The notes under the pieces: generated by a model | Databases searched by the model: none | Seen by the model: only the letters and a program-made list of their open reading frames with translations | Told to the model about the DNA's origin: nothing | From: an uncultured Acetatifactor sp. | GTDB taxonomy: Bacteria; Bacillota; Clostridia; Lachnospirales; Lachnospiraceae | Length of the DNA stretch: 64,000 bases | Assembly: GCA_947627115.1 (NCBI GenBank) | Contig: CANQUQ010000004.1 | Span: forward strand, 114,462 to 178,461 | Direction: 5' to 3' | Program-made: the position numbers and the translations under genes | Shown here: positions 49,321 to 56,990 of the stretch, one piece after another | Numbering within the stretch: the stretch's first letter is position 1 | Layout of the letters: each line of letters opens with the position of its first letter

Positions 49321-50706
49321 TCAGGAAGTCTCTGACTGCCTCTCCATCCAGCAAAATCGGTCCCCTGCCCGGTACAGTCCCAGCTTTTCCTGAATGTGCG
49401 CGGCAGCCGGATCGCTCTCCGGCACATGCACGTAGGGGACACGGCCGCTCTCCAGGACACGGTCGATACAGTAAGCCTCCAGAGAGGCGGCGAGCCCTCT
49501 CCCCCGGTATGCCTCCTCCACATAGAGCATTCCCACGCTCCCCACACTGTGCACTCCGGCGAAGCCCACCAGCTGCTGCTCCGCAAAAGCACCGTACAGC
49601 GCCCCGGCCAGCAGTCTGTCCTTCCCGTACGCAGGGCTTATTGACGGATACCGGCTGCAGATATATTCCAGATTCTCAGGGCCCAGCCTGCGGATATCCT
49701 TATGTCTCACCGGCAACGGCTCCCGCCGGGTATACAGGAATTGACTGCATTCACAGATCGCGGCAAAGCCTTTCTCCCGGAGCGAACGCTCCGCGAGATC
49801 CCGGCTGACAAAATACCACCGGGCATCCTTAGGACATTCCTCCAAAAGCCGGAGACCGGCCTCCGGCGAGGAGGCCTTCACCATACACACCCCGTGATCC
49901 CGGTCGCAGACCGCCGCGTCCTCCCCCGAAGCATATAGGATCTCTCCCGATCCCGCGGAAAGGGATTCCATCAGATGGATATTATTCCGCTTGTCCCTGG
50001 ACAGCCGCCGGATCAGACATTGCTTTTGGCTGTATTTTTCATAGAGATCCGGTCTTGCGCACATGGTCCTCTCCACGGACCGTTCCAGCCGCCACCTTGT
50101 CACCTCCGCATGATTTCCCGTCAGGAGCACAGACGGCACCGTCTTGTCCCGCCAGACCCTTGGCCGTGTGTACTGGGGATACTCCAGCAGATCGTTGTGA
50201 AAGCTCTCCTCCTGTGCGGAAGACCCGTTCCCCAGCACGCCGGGTATCAGTCTTGCCACGGCATCTATGATGACCATGGCCGCCAGCTCGCCGCCGGTAA
50301 GGATATAATCCCCGATGGACACATAGTCTGTGACCACTTCCTCCAGCACACGCTCGTCAATGCCCTCATAGTGACCGCAGAGCAGGATCAGCTCCTCCTC
50401 CCCCGCAAGCTCTCTTGCCAGCCTCTGGTCGAACGGACGGCCCTGGGGCGTCACGTACACCGTGCGCACTTTTCTGTCCCCGGAGACCGCTCTGCAGGCA
50501 TCGTAAACAGGCTGGGCCTGCAGCAGCATCCCTGCCCCTCCACCGTAAGGGTAATCATCCACCTTACCGTGCTTCTCCAGCGTGTAATCGCGGATGTTCA
50601 CCGTGTCCAGAGATATGATTTTGTTCTCCGCCGCCCTGCCGATGATGCCGGACATGAGTCCTCTCTCGATCATCTCCGGGAACAGGGTCAATACATGAAA
50701 TTTCAT
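49321..50706 (-). CDS. trmD: tRNA (guanine37-N1)-methyltransferase TrmD fused to a GNAT acetyltransferase domain
   Basis: 461 residues from the ATG at 50706; normal TrmD is about 240. Residues 1-240 are TrmD: MKFHVLTLFPEM, DYPYGGGAGMLLQ, the knot motifs LLCGHYEGIDERV and SIGDYILTGGELAAMVIIDA and the C-terminal RPRVWRDKTVPSVLLTGNHA. Residues about 265-461 form a GNAT-type domain, with the acetyl-CoA loop LYVEEAYRGRGLAASLEAY and KLGLYRAGDRFCWM at the end. One uninterrupted frame. The ATG overlaps the rimM stop (TGATG). The m1G37 role is firm; the acetyl target is unknown. Confidence 0.92.
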   Translation of the reverse strand: MKFHVLTLFPEMIERGLMSGIIGRAAENKIISLDTVNIRDYTLEKHGKVDDYPYGGGAGMLLQAQPVYDACRAVSGDRKVRTVYVTPQGRPFDQRLARELAGEEELILLCGHYEGIDERVLEEVVTDYVSIGDYILTGGELAAMVIIDAVARLIPGVLGNGSSAQEESFHNDLLEYPQYTRPRVWRDKTVPSVLLTGNHAEVTRWRLERSVERTMCARPDLYEKYSQKQCLIRRLSRDKRNNIHLMESLSAGSGEILYASGEDAAVCDRDHGVCMVKASSPEAGLRLLEECPKDARWYFVSRDLAERSLREKGFAAICECSQFLYTRREPLPVRHKDIRRLGPENLEYICSRYPSISPAYGKDRLLAGALYGAFAEQQLVGFAGVHSVGSVGMLYVEEAYRGRGLAASLEAYCIDRVLESGRVPYVHVPESDPAAAHIQEKLGLYRAGDRFCWMERQSETS

Positions 50707-51221
50707 CACGGTTCGTCCAACAATCCTTTCAATATGAGGATCCTGATAAATCCCTTCTCCACGTCCACCTCCAGAACGCACTGCTTGATGGCAGGAAGCA
50801 GCAGCTCCCTGCCGTCCGACAGATCGATCACATACACATCGTTCGCCCCGGTCTCCATGACGCTTTTCAGCACGCCGATGGGCGTACCGTCCTCATCGCG
50901 GACCTGAAGTCCCTCCAGATCTGCGATAAAATATTCGTCGCGTTCCAGGCGGACGGCATTTTCGCGGGCCACAAACAGGGAGCATTTCCGATACCGCTCC
51001 ACATCGTTTATGCTGTCCAGCCCCTTAAATTTCAGGATCACAAATTGTTTGAAAAATTTGACGCCCTGGATCTCCAGAGGCATTCTTTCCCTTCCCGTAT
51101 CCAGCAGGACCTCCTTCAGCCTTCTGAAGCGCTTGGGATCGTCGGTAGTGGGAAAGACCTTTACCTCACCGCCCAGCCCGTGCGTTGACGTAATGATGCC
51201 CACCTGAAAAAATTTTTCCAT
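50706..51221 (-). CDS. rimM: 16S rRNA processing protein RimM
   Basis: 171 residues. RimM N-terminal domain starting VGIITSTHGLGGEVKVFP and PRC-barrel domain DEYFIADLEGLQVRDEDGT, ending in the conserved LLPAIKQCVLEVDVEKGFI. Helps maturation of the 30S head together with S19. GAGGAAG upstream of the ATG; overlaps trmD by 1 nt. Confidence 0.96.
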   Translation of the reverse strand: MEKFFQVGIITSTHGLGGEVKVFPTTDDPKRFRRLKEVLLDTGRERMPLEIQGVKFFKQFVILKFKGLDSINDVERYRKCSLFVARENAVRLERDEYFIADLEGLQVRDEDGTPIGVLKSVMETGANDVYVIDLSDGRELLLPAIKQCVLEVDVEKGFIRILILKGLLDEP

Positions 51222-51253
51222 ATCTTCCTCATTCCGCTCAAAATACGCTAAAA

Positions 51254-51292
51254 CACATAAGGAGGAACAGGGAATGTTCCTCCTTTTATGTG
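51254..51292 (-). terminator. Strong hairpin between khpA and rimM
   Basis: CACATAAGGAGGAACA (51254-51269) and TGTTCCTCCTTTTATGTG (51275-51292) pair along 16 bp with a 2-nt bulge; on the minus strand TTTTAG follows. It begins at the khpA stop codon. It would split the operon, or act as an attenuator or processing site. Confidence 0.75.
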
Positions 51293-51520
51293 CTATACGA
51301 TCTCAACATCTACTCTCTTGTTGTCTTTGGTCGAAGCCGCTTTGACCACGGCGCGGATCGCCTTGGCGATCCTGCCCTGCTTTCCGATGACCTTGCCCAT
51401 ATCGGACGCAGCCACATGCAGCTCGATAATTGTGTTCCTGCCCTCAGTCCTCTCGGTCACCAACACCTCATCGGGGTTGTCCACAAGCGCTTTCGCAACT
51501 ACTTCCACCAATTCTTTCAT
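51293..51520 (-). CDS. khpA: KH-domain RNA-binding protein KhpA (YlqC)
   Basis: 75 residues from the ATG at 51520 (AGGAGG, 8-nt spacing; a GTG 9 nt higher would abut the ribosome-binding site). Single KH domain with GxxG as GKQGRIAKAIRAVVKAA. Small RNA chaperone that works with KhpB in Firmicutes; linked to cell size and sRNA functions. Confidence 0.95.
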   Translation of the reverse strand: MKELVEVVAKALVDNPDEVLVTERTEGRNTIIELHVAASDMGKVIGKQGRIAKAIRAVVKAASTKDNKRVDVEIV

Positions 51521-51546
51521 AGGCCACACCTCCTGAGAATCAGAAA

Positions 51547-51792
51547 CTATTTTGCAATGCCGGCTGCCTTAAAGAGCTTGCCGACTACCTCTGTAGGCTG
51601 AGCGCCGTTCGCAAGCCACTTCTTTGCCAACTCTTCATTGATCTTGAAGGTGCTGGGATCGGTGCTGGGATCGTAGGTACCGATCTCTTCGATAAATCTG
51701 CCGTCTCTGGGAGAACGGGAATCAGCCACGATGATTCTATAAAAAGGAGCCTTCTTCTGTCCCATTCTTTTCAATCTGATCTTTACTGCCAT
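51547..51792 (-). CDS. rpsP: 30S ribosomal protein S16
   Basis: 81 residues: [20 protein letters not shown] at the start, then [20 protein letters not shown], the invariant S16 pattern. GAGG is 5-6 nt above the ATG; just above it is the hairpin GCCGC-AAAT-GCGGC (51821-51808), which may modulate translation. Confidence 0.98.
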   Translation of the reverse strand: MAVKIRLKRMGQKKAPFYRIIVADSRSPRDGRFIEEIGTYDPSTDPSTFKINEELAKKWLANGAQPTEVVGKLFKAAGIAK

Positions 51793-51893
51793 TTTTTACC
51801 TCTTTCCGCCGCATTTGCGGCTCTTAATGTTATAGTTTATGAAAAAGGATCCACGGCTCCTGCGCCGCACTCCCTGTTCACCGAAAGGTCTTG

Positions 51894-53261
51894 TCAGAAG
51901 GGGAATCTGCCTCCCATGCCGGGAAGGCCGCCGAACATTCCGCGGCCGTGCTTTCCTCCGCCGCCGAACTGCTTCATTATCTTCTGACTCTGCTCGAACT
52001 GTTTGATAAAGCGGTTGACCACAGCGATATCCACGCCGGCGCCCCTTGCGATCCGGTGTTTTCTCTGCGGATTCAGCAGCTTGGGATTTCTGCGTTCTTC
52101 CTTTGTCATGGACAGCACGACGGCTTCCATCCGCTTCAGCTGTCCTTCGTCCAGCCTGGATTCAAGGTCCGCTCCCTTTATGCCCATTCCGGGCAGCATT
52201 CCGAGAATGCCGGAGAGTCCGCCCATGTTGCGCATCTGCTTCATGCTCTCAAGATAGTCCTCAAAGTCGAACTTTCCCTTTTTCATGCGCCCCGCCATCT
52301 CGCGGCCCTTGTCTTCGTCTATGTCGATGTTCTCCTGGGCCTTTTCGATGAGCGTGAGCACATCGCCCATGCCCAGAATACGGTTCGCCATTCTGTCCGG
52401 GTAGAACTGCTCCATATCGGAGAGCTTTTCCCCCATGCCCACAAAAAGTATGGGCTTTCCCGTGACCGCCTTGATCGAGAGGGCGGCACCGCCTCTTGTA
52501 TCGCCGTCCAGCTTGGTGAGGACGACCCCGTCGATGCCTACCTTCTCGTCGAATTCCTTTGCAACGTTCACGGCATCCTGTCCGGTCATGGCATCCACCA
52601 CCAGAAGCGTCTGGTGCACGGATACCTTCTCCTTGATCTCCTGCAGCTCTCCCATCATTTCTTCATCGATATGAAGACGGCCGGCTGTATCCAGGATCAC
52701 CACATTGTGTCCGTTCTTCTCCGCATACGCAATGGCTTCCCCTGCAATCTCCGCGGGGCTGTGGTCCGTTCCCAGGGAGAACACGTCCACCTCCTGCTTT
52801 TTGCCGTTGATCTTAAGCTGCTCCACGGCGGCGGGCCTGTAGATGTCGCAGGCGACCAGCAGGGATTTTTTGCCTTTGGTCTTCAGCTTTCCCGCGATCT
52901 TGGCTGTGGCGGTGGTCTTACCTGCGCCCTGAAGGCCTGCCATCATGATCACCGTGACGGCCTTGCCGGGCTGCATGGCGATCTCTGTGGTCTCACTGCC
53001 CATCAGCTCGATCATTTCCTCGTTGACGATCTTGATCACCGTCTGTCCGGGATTCAGGCCGTTCATCACATCCTGACCGACGGCCCTCTCCTCCACCGCA
53101 TGAATGAACTGTTTCACCACACGAAAATTCACATCCGCTTCGAGAAGCGCCATCTTGACTTCCTTCAGGGCTGTCTTGACATCCTCCTGGGTCAGACGGC
53201 CTTTGCTTCTCAGATTCTTGAACACATTCTGAAGTTTTTCCGTTAAGCTCTCAAATGCCAC
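51894..53261 (-). CDS. ffh: Signal recognition particle protein Ffh
   Basis: 455 residues. N domain, G domain with G1 GLQGAGKTTATAKIAGKL, G3 DTAGRLHID and G4 TKLDGDTRGG, and the methionine-rich M domain ending GMGGRFPF. GTPase that binds 4.5S/6S RNA and signal sequences and hands ribosomes to FtsY. Start is GTG at 53261 with GAGGAG 6 nt upstream. No SRP RNA gene was recognised in the window. Confidence 0.97.
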   Translation of the reverse strand: MAFESLTEKLQNVFKNLRSKGRLTQEDVKTALKEVKMALLEADVNFRVVKQFIHAVEERAVGQDVMNGLNPGQTVIKIVNEEMIELMGSETTEIAMQPGKAVTVIMMAGLQGAGKTTATAKIAGKLKTKGKKSLLVACDIYRPAAVEQLKINGKKQEVDVFSLGTDHSPAEIAGEAIAYAEKNGHNVVILDTAGRLHIDEEMMGELQEIKEKVSVHQTLLVVDAMTGQDAVNVAKEFDEKVGIDGVVLTKLDGDTRGGAALSIKAVTGKPILFVGMGEKLSDMEQFYPDRMANRILGMGDVLTLIEKAQENIDIDEDKGREMAGRMKKGKFDFEDYLESMKQMRNMGGLSGILGMLPGMGIKGADLESRLDEGQLKRMEAVVLSMTKEERRNPKLLNPQRKHRIARGAGVDIAVVNRFIKQFEQSQKIMKQFGGGGKHGRGMFGGLPGMGGRFPF

Positions 53262-53271
53262 CTGACACTCC

Positions 53272-53619
53272 TCACAGCTCCTCTAAAAGCTCACGGGACA
53301 GATCCCTGATCCTTCGGAGCCTTTCCTGCACATCGTCCTGTCCGGCCTCCGGAGACGTAAGCCTCCCGATCTCTCCCACCGTCTCCTTTGCTCTGGCAAA
53401 GCGTTCCACCAGATGGAGCTTGCTCTCATAATCCTGCAAGATCTTATCGCAGCGCCTGATAAGATCATGTACGCCCTGCCGGGTAATCCCATGTTCTTCG
53501 GCGATCTCGCCCAGGGACATATCGTTCTGGACGGCATCCACATAAATACAGCGCTGATGCTCCGTCAACAGCTCTCCGTAAAAATCAAAGAGCATTGTCT
53601 GTTCATATATCTTATCCAT
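53272..53619 (-). CDS. ylxM: YlxM family helix-turn-helix protein
   Basis: 115 residues. Sigma-70 region 4-like [23 protein letters not shown], then [20 protein letters not shown]. Always next to ffh in Firmicutes; linked to SRP function, with Streptococcus YlxM binding the SRP components. First gene of the ylxM-ffh-rpsP-khpA operon, driven by the promoter at 53670-53698. Confidence 0.95.
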   Translation of the reverse strand: MDKIYEQTMLFDFYGELLTEHQRCIYVDAVQNDMSLGEIAEEHGITRQGVHDLIRRCDKILQDYESKLHLVERFARAKETVGEIGRLTSPEAGQDDVQERLRRIRDLSRELLEEL

Positions 53620-53669
53620 ATTCTTCTCTTTTGGTGCCGTCAGGTATCCTTCACACCGGCACCTTGAAT

Positions 53670-53698
53670 ATAATACTGCATGGCAGGGTGCGTGTCAA
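53670..53698 (-). promoter_or_regulatory. Sigma-A promoter of the ylxM-ffh-rpsP operon
   Basis: Minus-strand -35 TTGACA (53693-53698, perfect) and -10 TATTAT (53670-53675) with 17-bp spacing, about 50 nt above the ylxM start. Confidence 0.88.
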
Positions 53699-53734
53699 GT
53701 ATTTTTTCTTTACACTTACCCTGCTCTCAGTTTA

Positions 53735-54655
53735 TTACATTCTCTCGCTGAAGATGCTCTTGTACCCCTCGCCGAATATCTCCGTGGCACCGGTCACAAT
53801 GGTAAAGGCCCGCGGTTCCTCCTGACGGACGATCTCCTCCGCCTTGTAAGCATGCTGTTTTTTGATCACGCACATGATCACCCGCTTTTCTCTGCCGCTG
53901 TATGCGCCCCTTCCCGACAGATAGGTGACGCCCACATCAAGCTCGTCCAGCAGCCGGTCCACGATCTTTTCGGGATGCTCGCTGATGATGAACAGAAGCT
54001 TTGCGCCGTCCCGGCCATAGAGCACCAGATCCAGCAGCAGGGAATTCACCACCACTACCAGACCGGCGTACAGTGCGATGTCGATATCCCGAAAGACCAG
54101 CGCCGAGCATGCCACGATCAGCGCGTCCGTGATCAGGAACAGAGAGCCCGTCCTTAAATGGGGAAATCTCAGGCGCAGCAGCTTGATGATAATATCCGTG
54201 CCGCCGGTGGTCGCCCCCGCTTTGAACACCATTCCCAGTGCGACTGCAATCATGGCGCCGCCCGCCAGGGCCGCCAGCAGCGGATCATGGGTCACGGCGC
54301 CGAGGGAAGTCATCCGGTTGGTAAAATAGGAGGTCAGAGCGGTGCTGTACATTGTCGACAGGATGAATCTTAAGCCGTATTTCCAGGTCCCCACGGCCAG
54401 AATGGGAATATTGATGAGCAGCATCCAGGTGCCTGTCTGCAGTCCGGTGACGCGGTTCAGTATGACGGAAATGCCGGTGACGCCGCCGGGAGCCAGCGAA
54501 TTCGGATCCAGGAACAGTCCCACCGCCGCCGCATAGATCAGCGATGCCGCCGTGATGGCAATATAGTCCCACACTCTGCGCCTGAGCGTCTTTCGGGCTT
54601 CGTAACGGATCTCCTTCTCCTGTTCTGAGTTCCCTGTAAATCGTTCCGTCATCAT
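53735..54655 (-). CDS. YitT family membrane protein with DUF2179 domain
   Basis: 306 residues. Five to six membrane spans (YIAITAASLIYAAAVGLFLDP, GVTGISVILN, FKAGATTGGTDIIIKLL among them) and a C-terminal cytosolic DUF2179 (YLSGRGAYSGREKRVIMCVI, EPRAFTIVTGATEIFGEGY). Widespread in Firmicutes; function unresolved, possibly transport or sensing. AGGA lies 8 nt above the ATG. Confidence 0.92.
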   Translation of the reverse strand: MMTERFTGNSEQEKEIRYEARKTLRRRVWDYIAITAASLIYAAAVGLFLDPNSLAPGGVTGISVILNRVTGLQTGTWMLLINIPILAVGTWKYGLRFILSTMYSTALTSYFTNRMTSLGAVTHDPLLAALAGGAMIAVALGMVFKAGATTGGTDIIIKLLRLRFPHLRTGSLFLITDALIVACSALVFRDIDIALYAGLVVVVNSLLLDLVLYGRDGAKLLFIISEHPEKIVDRLLDELDVGVTYLSGRGAYSGREKRVIMCVIKKQHAYKAEEIVRQEEPRAFTIVTGATEIFGEGYKSIFSERM

Positions 54656-54669
54656 TTAACTTTTCCTTT

Positions 54670-54712
54670 CCCACAAAAAATCCGCACAGTATATTATGCG
54701 GATTTTTGTGGG
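54670..54712. terminator. Terminator between ilvA and yitT
   Basis: CCCACAAAAAATCCGCA (54670-54686) and TGCGGATTTTTGTGGG (54697-54712) pair over 16 bp with one bulged A around a 10-nt loop, with T/A runs built into the stem. It can work in both directions and here ends the ilvA transcript. Confidence 0.8.
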
Positions 54713-54743
54713 AACTATTTTATTTTTCCGACGGAACTCCTCA

Positions 54744-55967
54744 TCAGATGACCGTGCGCACCTGCTTTGGCTTGTAACCGCCCTTCTCCAGAGCGTCCAT
54801 GATCTGCTGCTTGTGCTCCGTGCCGAAGGTCTCCAGTGTAATGCGCAATTCTACCGCAGCATTCCGGTTGATGGACACGAACTGATTGTGCTCCAGCTTG
54901 ATCACATTGCCATTCACATCCGCAATGATTCCGGATACTCTGTACAGTTCGCCGGGCTTGTCGGGAAGCAGAACGGAAACGGTAAAGATCCTGTCCCGCA
55001 TGATCAGCCCCTGCTGCACCACCGAGGACATGGTGATCACGTCCATATTTCCTCCGCTGATAATTGACACTATCTTTTTATCCTTCACGTCAAGATGGCG
55101 AAGCGCCGCGACCGTCAGAAGTCCCGAATTCTCCGCGACCATCTTGTGATTCTCCACCATATCCAGGAACGTCACAACGAGCTCCTCATCGTTCACGGTG
55201 ATAATGTCATCCAGATTTTTCTGGAGATAGGGAAAAAGCTTTTCGCCGGGCGTCTTCACCGCCGTGCCGTCGGCAATGGTATTCACCTCCGGCAGAGTGG
55301 TCACACTGCCGGCCTTCAGGGATTCCTGCATACAGTTCGCTCCCGCCGGCTCCACGCCGATGACCTGAATCTTGGGATTCAGGAGCTTGGCCAGCACGGA
55401 TACGCCCGTGGCCAGTCCGCCTCCGCCGATAGGGACCAGAATATAGTCCACCAGAGGAAGCTCCTTGACGATCTCCATGGCTATGGTCCCCTGGCCGGTG
55501 GCAACGGTCAGGTCGTCAAAGGGATGAATAAACGTATAGCCGTGTTCTTCCGCCAGCTCGTATGCCCTTGCGCACGCCTCGTCATACACATCGCCGAAGA
55601 GCACCACCTCCGCGCCGTAACTCTTGGTCCTGTTCACCTTCATCAGAGGCGTGGTCGTCGGCATCACGATCGTCGCCTTTGCGCCGTAACACTTTGCGGC
55701 GTAGGCAACGCCCTGGGCATGATTGCCGGCAGACGCCGTGATCAGCCCCTTTGCCCGCTCCTCCTCGGACAGGGTGCTCATCTTGTAATATGCGCCCCTC
55801 ACTTTGTATGCCCCCGTGAACTGCATGTTTTCCGGCTTCAGATAGACCTTGTTGCCCGTCATGGCGCTGAAATAGTCGCTGAATACCAGCTTTGTCTCCA
55901 GCGTCACACGCTTTACGACCTCACAGGCCTCCTCAAATTTTTCCAGGGTAAGCATCTGTCCTTCCAT
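54744..55967 (-). CDS. ilvA: Threonine ammonia-lyase with C-terminal ACT domain
   Basis: 407 residues of the short catabolic-type threonine dehydratase. PLP Lys in NMQFTGAYKVRGAYYKM (Lys about residue 57), Ser/Gly-rich TASAGNHAQGVAYAA, the phosphate loop IPIGGGGLATGVSVLAK and one ACT-like domain at about 325-400 (VSVLLPDKPGELYRVSGIIA). Converts L-Thr to 2-oxobutanoate and ammonia. One ACT domain and the length suit the TdcB-like clostridial enzyme, so biosynthetic versus catabolic use cannot be told. Sits between ftsY and yitT, not an isoleucine operon. Confidence 0.92.
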   Translation of the reverse strand: MEGQMLTLEKFEEACEVVKRVTLETKLVFSDYFSAMTGNKVYLKPENMQFTGAYKVRGAYYKMSTLSEEERAKGLITASAGNHAQGVAYAAKCYGAKATIVMPTTTPLMKVNRTKSYGAEVVLFGDVYDEACARAYELAEEHGYTFIHPFDDLTVATGQGTIAMEIVKELPLVDYILVPIGGGGLATGVSVLAKLLNPKIQVIGVEPAGANCMQESLKAGSVTTLPEVNTIADGTAVKTPGEKLFPYLQKNLDDIITVNDEELVVTFLDMVENHKMVAENSGLLTVAALRHLDVKDKKIVSIISGGNMDVITMSSVVQQGLIMRDRIFTVSVLLPDKPGELYRVSGIIADVNGNVIKLEHNQFVSINRNAAVELRITLETFGTEHKQQIMDALEKGGYKPKQVRTVI

Positions 55968-55993
55968 TTATCCCTCACACCTTTCTTATGTTT

Positions 55994-56974
55994 TTATTCC
56001 CCGCAGGGTTGCGCCGTCCCGGAACCGCTTTCGGGAGCGATATCGAACAGCGCGTTCACGAATTCGTCGGAGTCAAATTTCTGCAGATCCTCTATGGTCT
56101 CTCCCACACCGATATATTTCACCGGCACCTTAAGCTCCGATTGGATTGCTACGGCGATGCCGCCCTTTGCGGTGCCGTCCAGCTTCGTCAGCACAATGCC
56201 CGTAAGCTCGGCGACCTCGCCGAATTCTCTCGCCTGCACCAGCGCATTCTGCCCTGTGGTGCCGTCCAGCACGATCAGATTCTCTCTGTGTGCGTCCGGA
56301 AATTCCCTGTCAATGATACGGTTCATTTTTCGGAGCTCTTCCATTAAATTTTTCTTATTGTGCAGTCTGCCCGCCGTGTCGATCAACAGCACGTCAACGC
56401 CCCGCGCCTTTGCAGCGCTCACCGCGTCAAATACTACGCTGGCGGGGTCTGCGCCCTCGTTTCCGCCGATCATGGGGACATCGGCACGTCTCGCCCACTC
56501 TGCCAGCTGTTCCCCCGCCGCCGCCCGAAAGGTATCGGCCGCTGCGATCAGGACCTTTCTGCCGCTGCTCTTCAGCTTGCCGGCCAGCTTGCCTACAGAT
56601 GTGGTCTTTCCCACACCGTTCACGCCGATCAGCATGATGACGGACTGCCTGTTCTCAAAGTCGTAAGCGGTCTCGTCCACCCGCATCTGCTCCTTGATCC
56701 CTTCTATCAGGAGCTGTTTGCACGCCTGGGGCTCTCTGATGCGCTGCTCCTTCACCTGGGTCTTCAGTCTCCCGATGATATCGGCGGTGGCATTGACACC
56801 GATATCTCCCATGATCAGGATCTCCTCCAGCTCCTCGTAAAAATCTTCGTCAATCGCCGAAGATCCGCTGAACACGGAATCCATGCCATGTACAATATTG
56901 TTCCTCGTCTTTGTGAGCCCGTTGCGCAATCTGGCGAAAAACCCTTTTTTCTCTGCATTTTTTTCATCACTCAT
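55994..56974 (-). CDS. ftsY: Signal recognition particle receptor FtsY
   Basis: 326 residues. Short N-terminal basic A region (KKGFFARLRNGLTKTRNN), then NG domains with G1 GVNGVGKTTSVGKLAGKL, G3 DTAGRLHNKKN and G4 TKLDGTAKGG. Membrane-docking receptor for the Ffh-ribosome complex. Downstream of smc by 16 nt, as in other Firmicutes. Confidence 0.97.
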   Translation of the reverse strand: MSDEKNAEKKGFFARLRNGLTKTRNNIVHGMDSVFSGSSAIDEDFYEELEEILIMGDIGVNATADIIGRLKTQVKEQRIREPQACKQLLIEGIKEQMRVDETAYDFENRQSVIMLIGVNGVGKTTSVGKLAGKLKSSGRKVLIAAADTFRAAAGEQLAEWARRADVPMIGGNEGADPASVVFDAVSAAKARGVDVLLIDTAGRLHNKKNLMEELRKMNRIIDREFPDAHRENLIVLDGTTGQNALVQAREFGEVAELTGIVLTKLDGTAKGGIAVAIQSELKVPVKYIGVGETIEDLQKFDSDEFVNALFDIAPESGSGTAQPCGE

Positions 56975-56990
56975 GACTTAACGAGACCTC

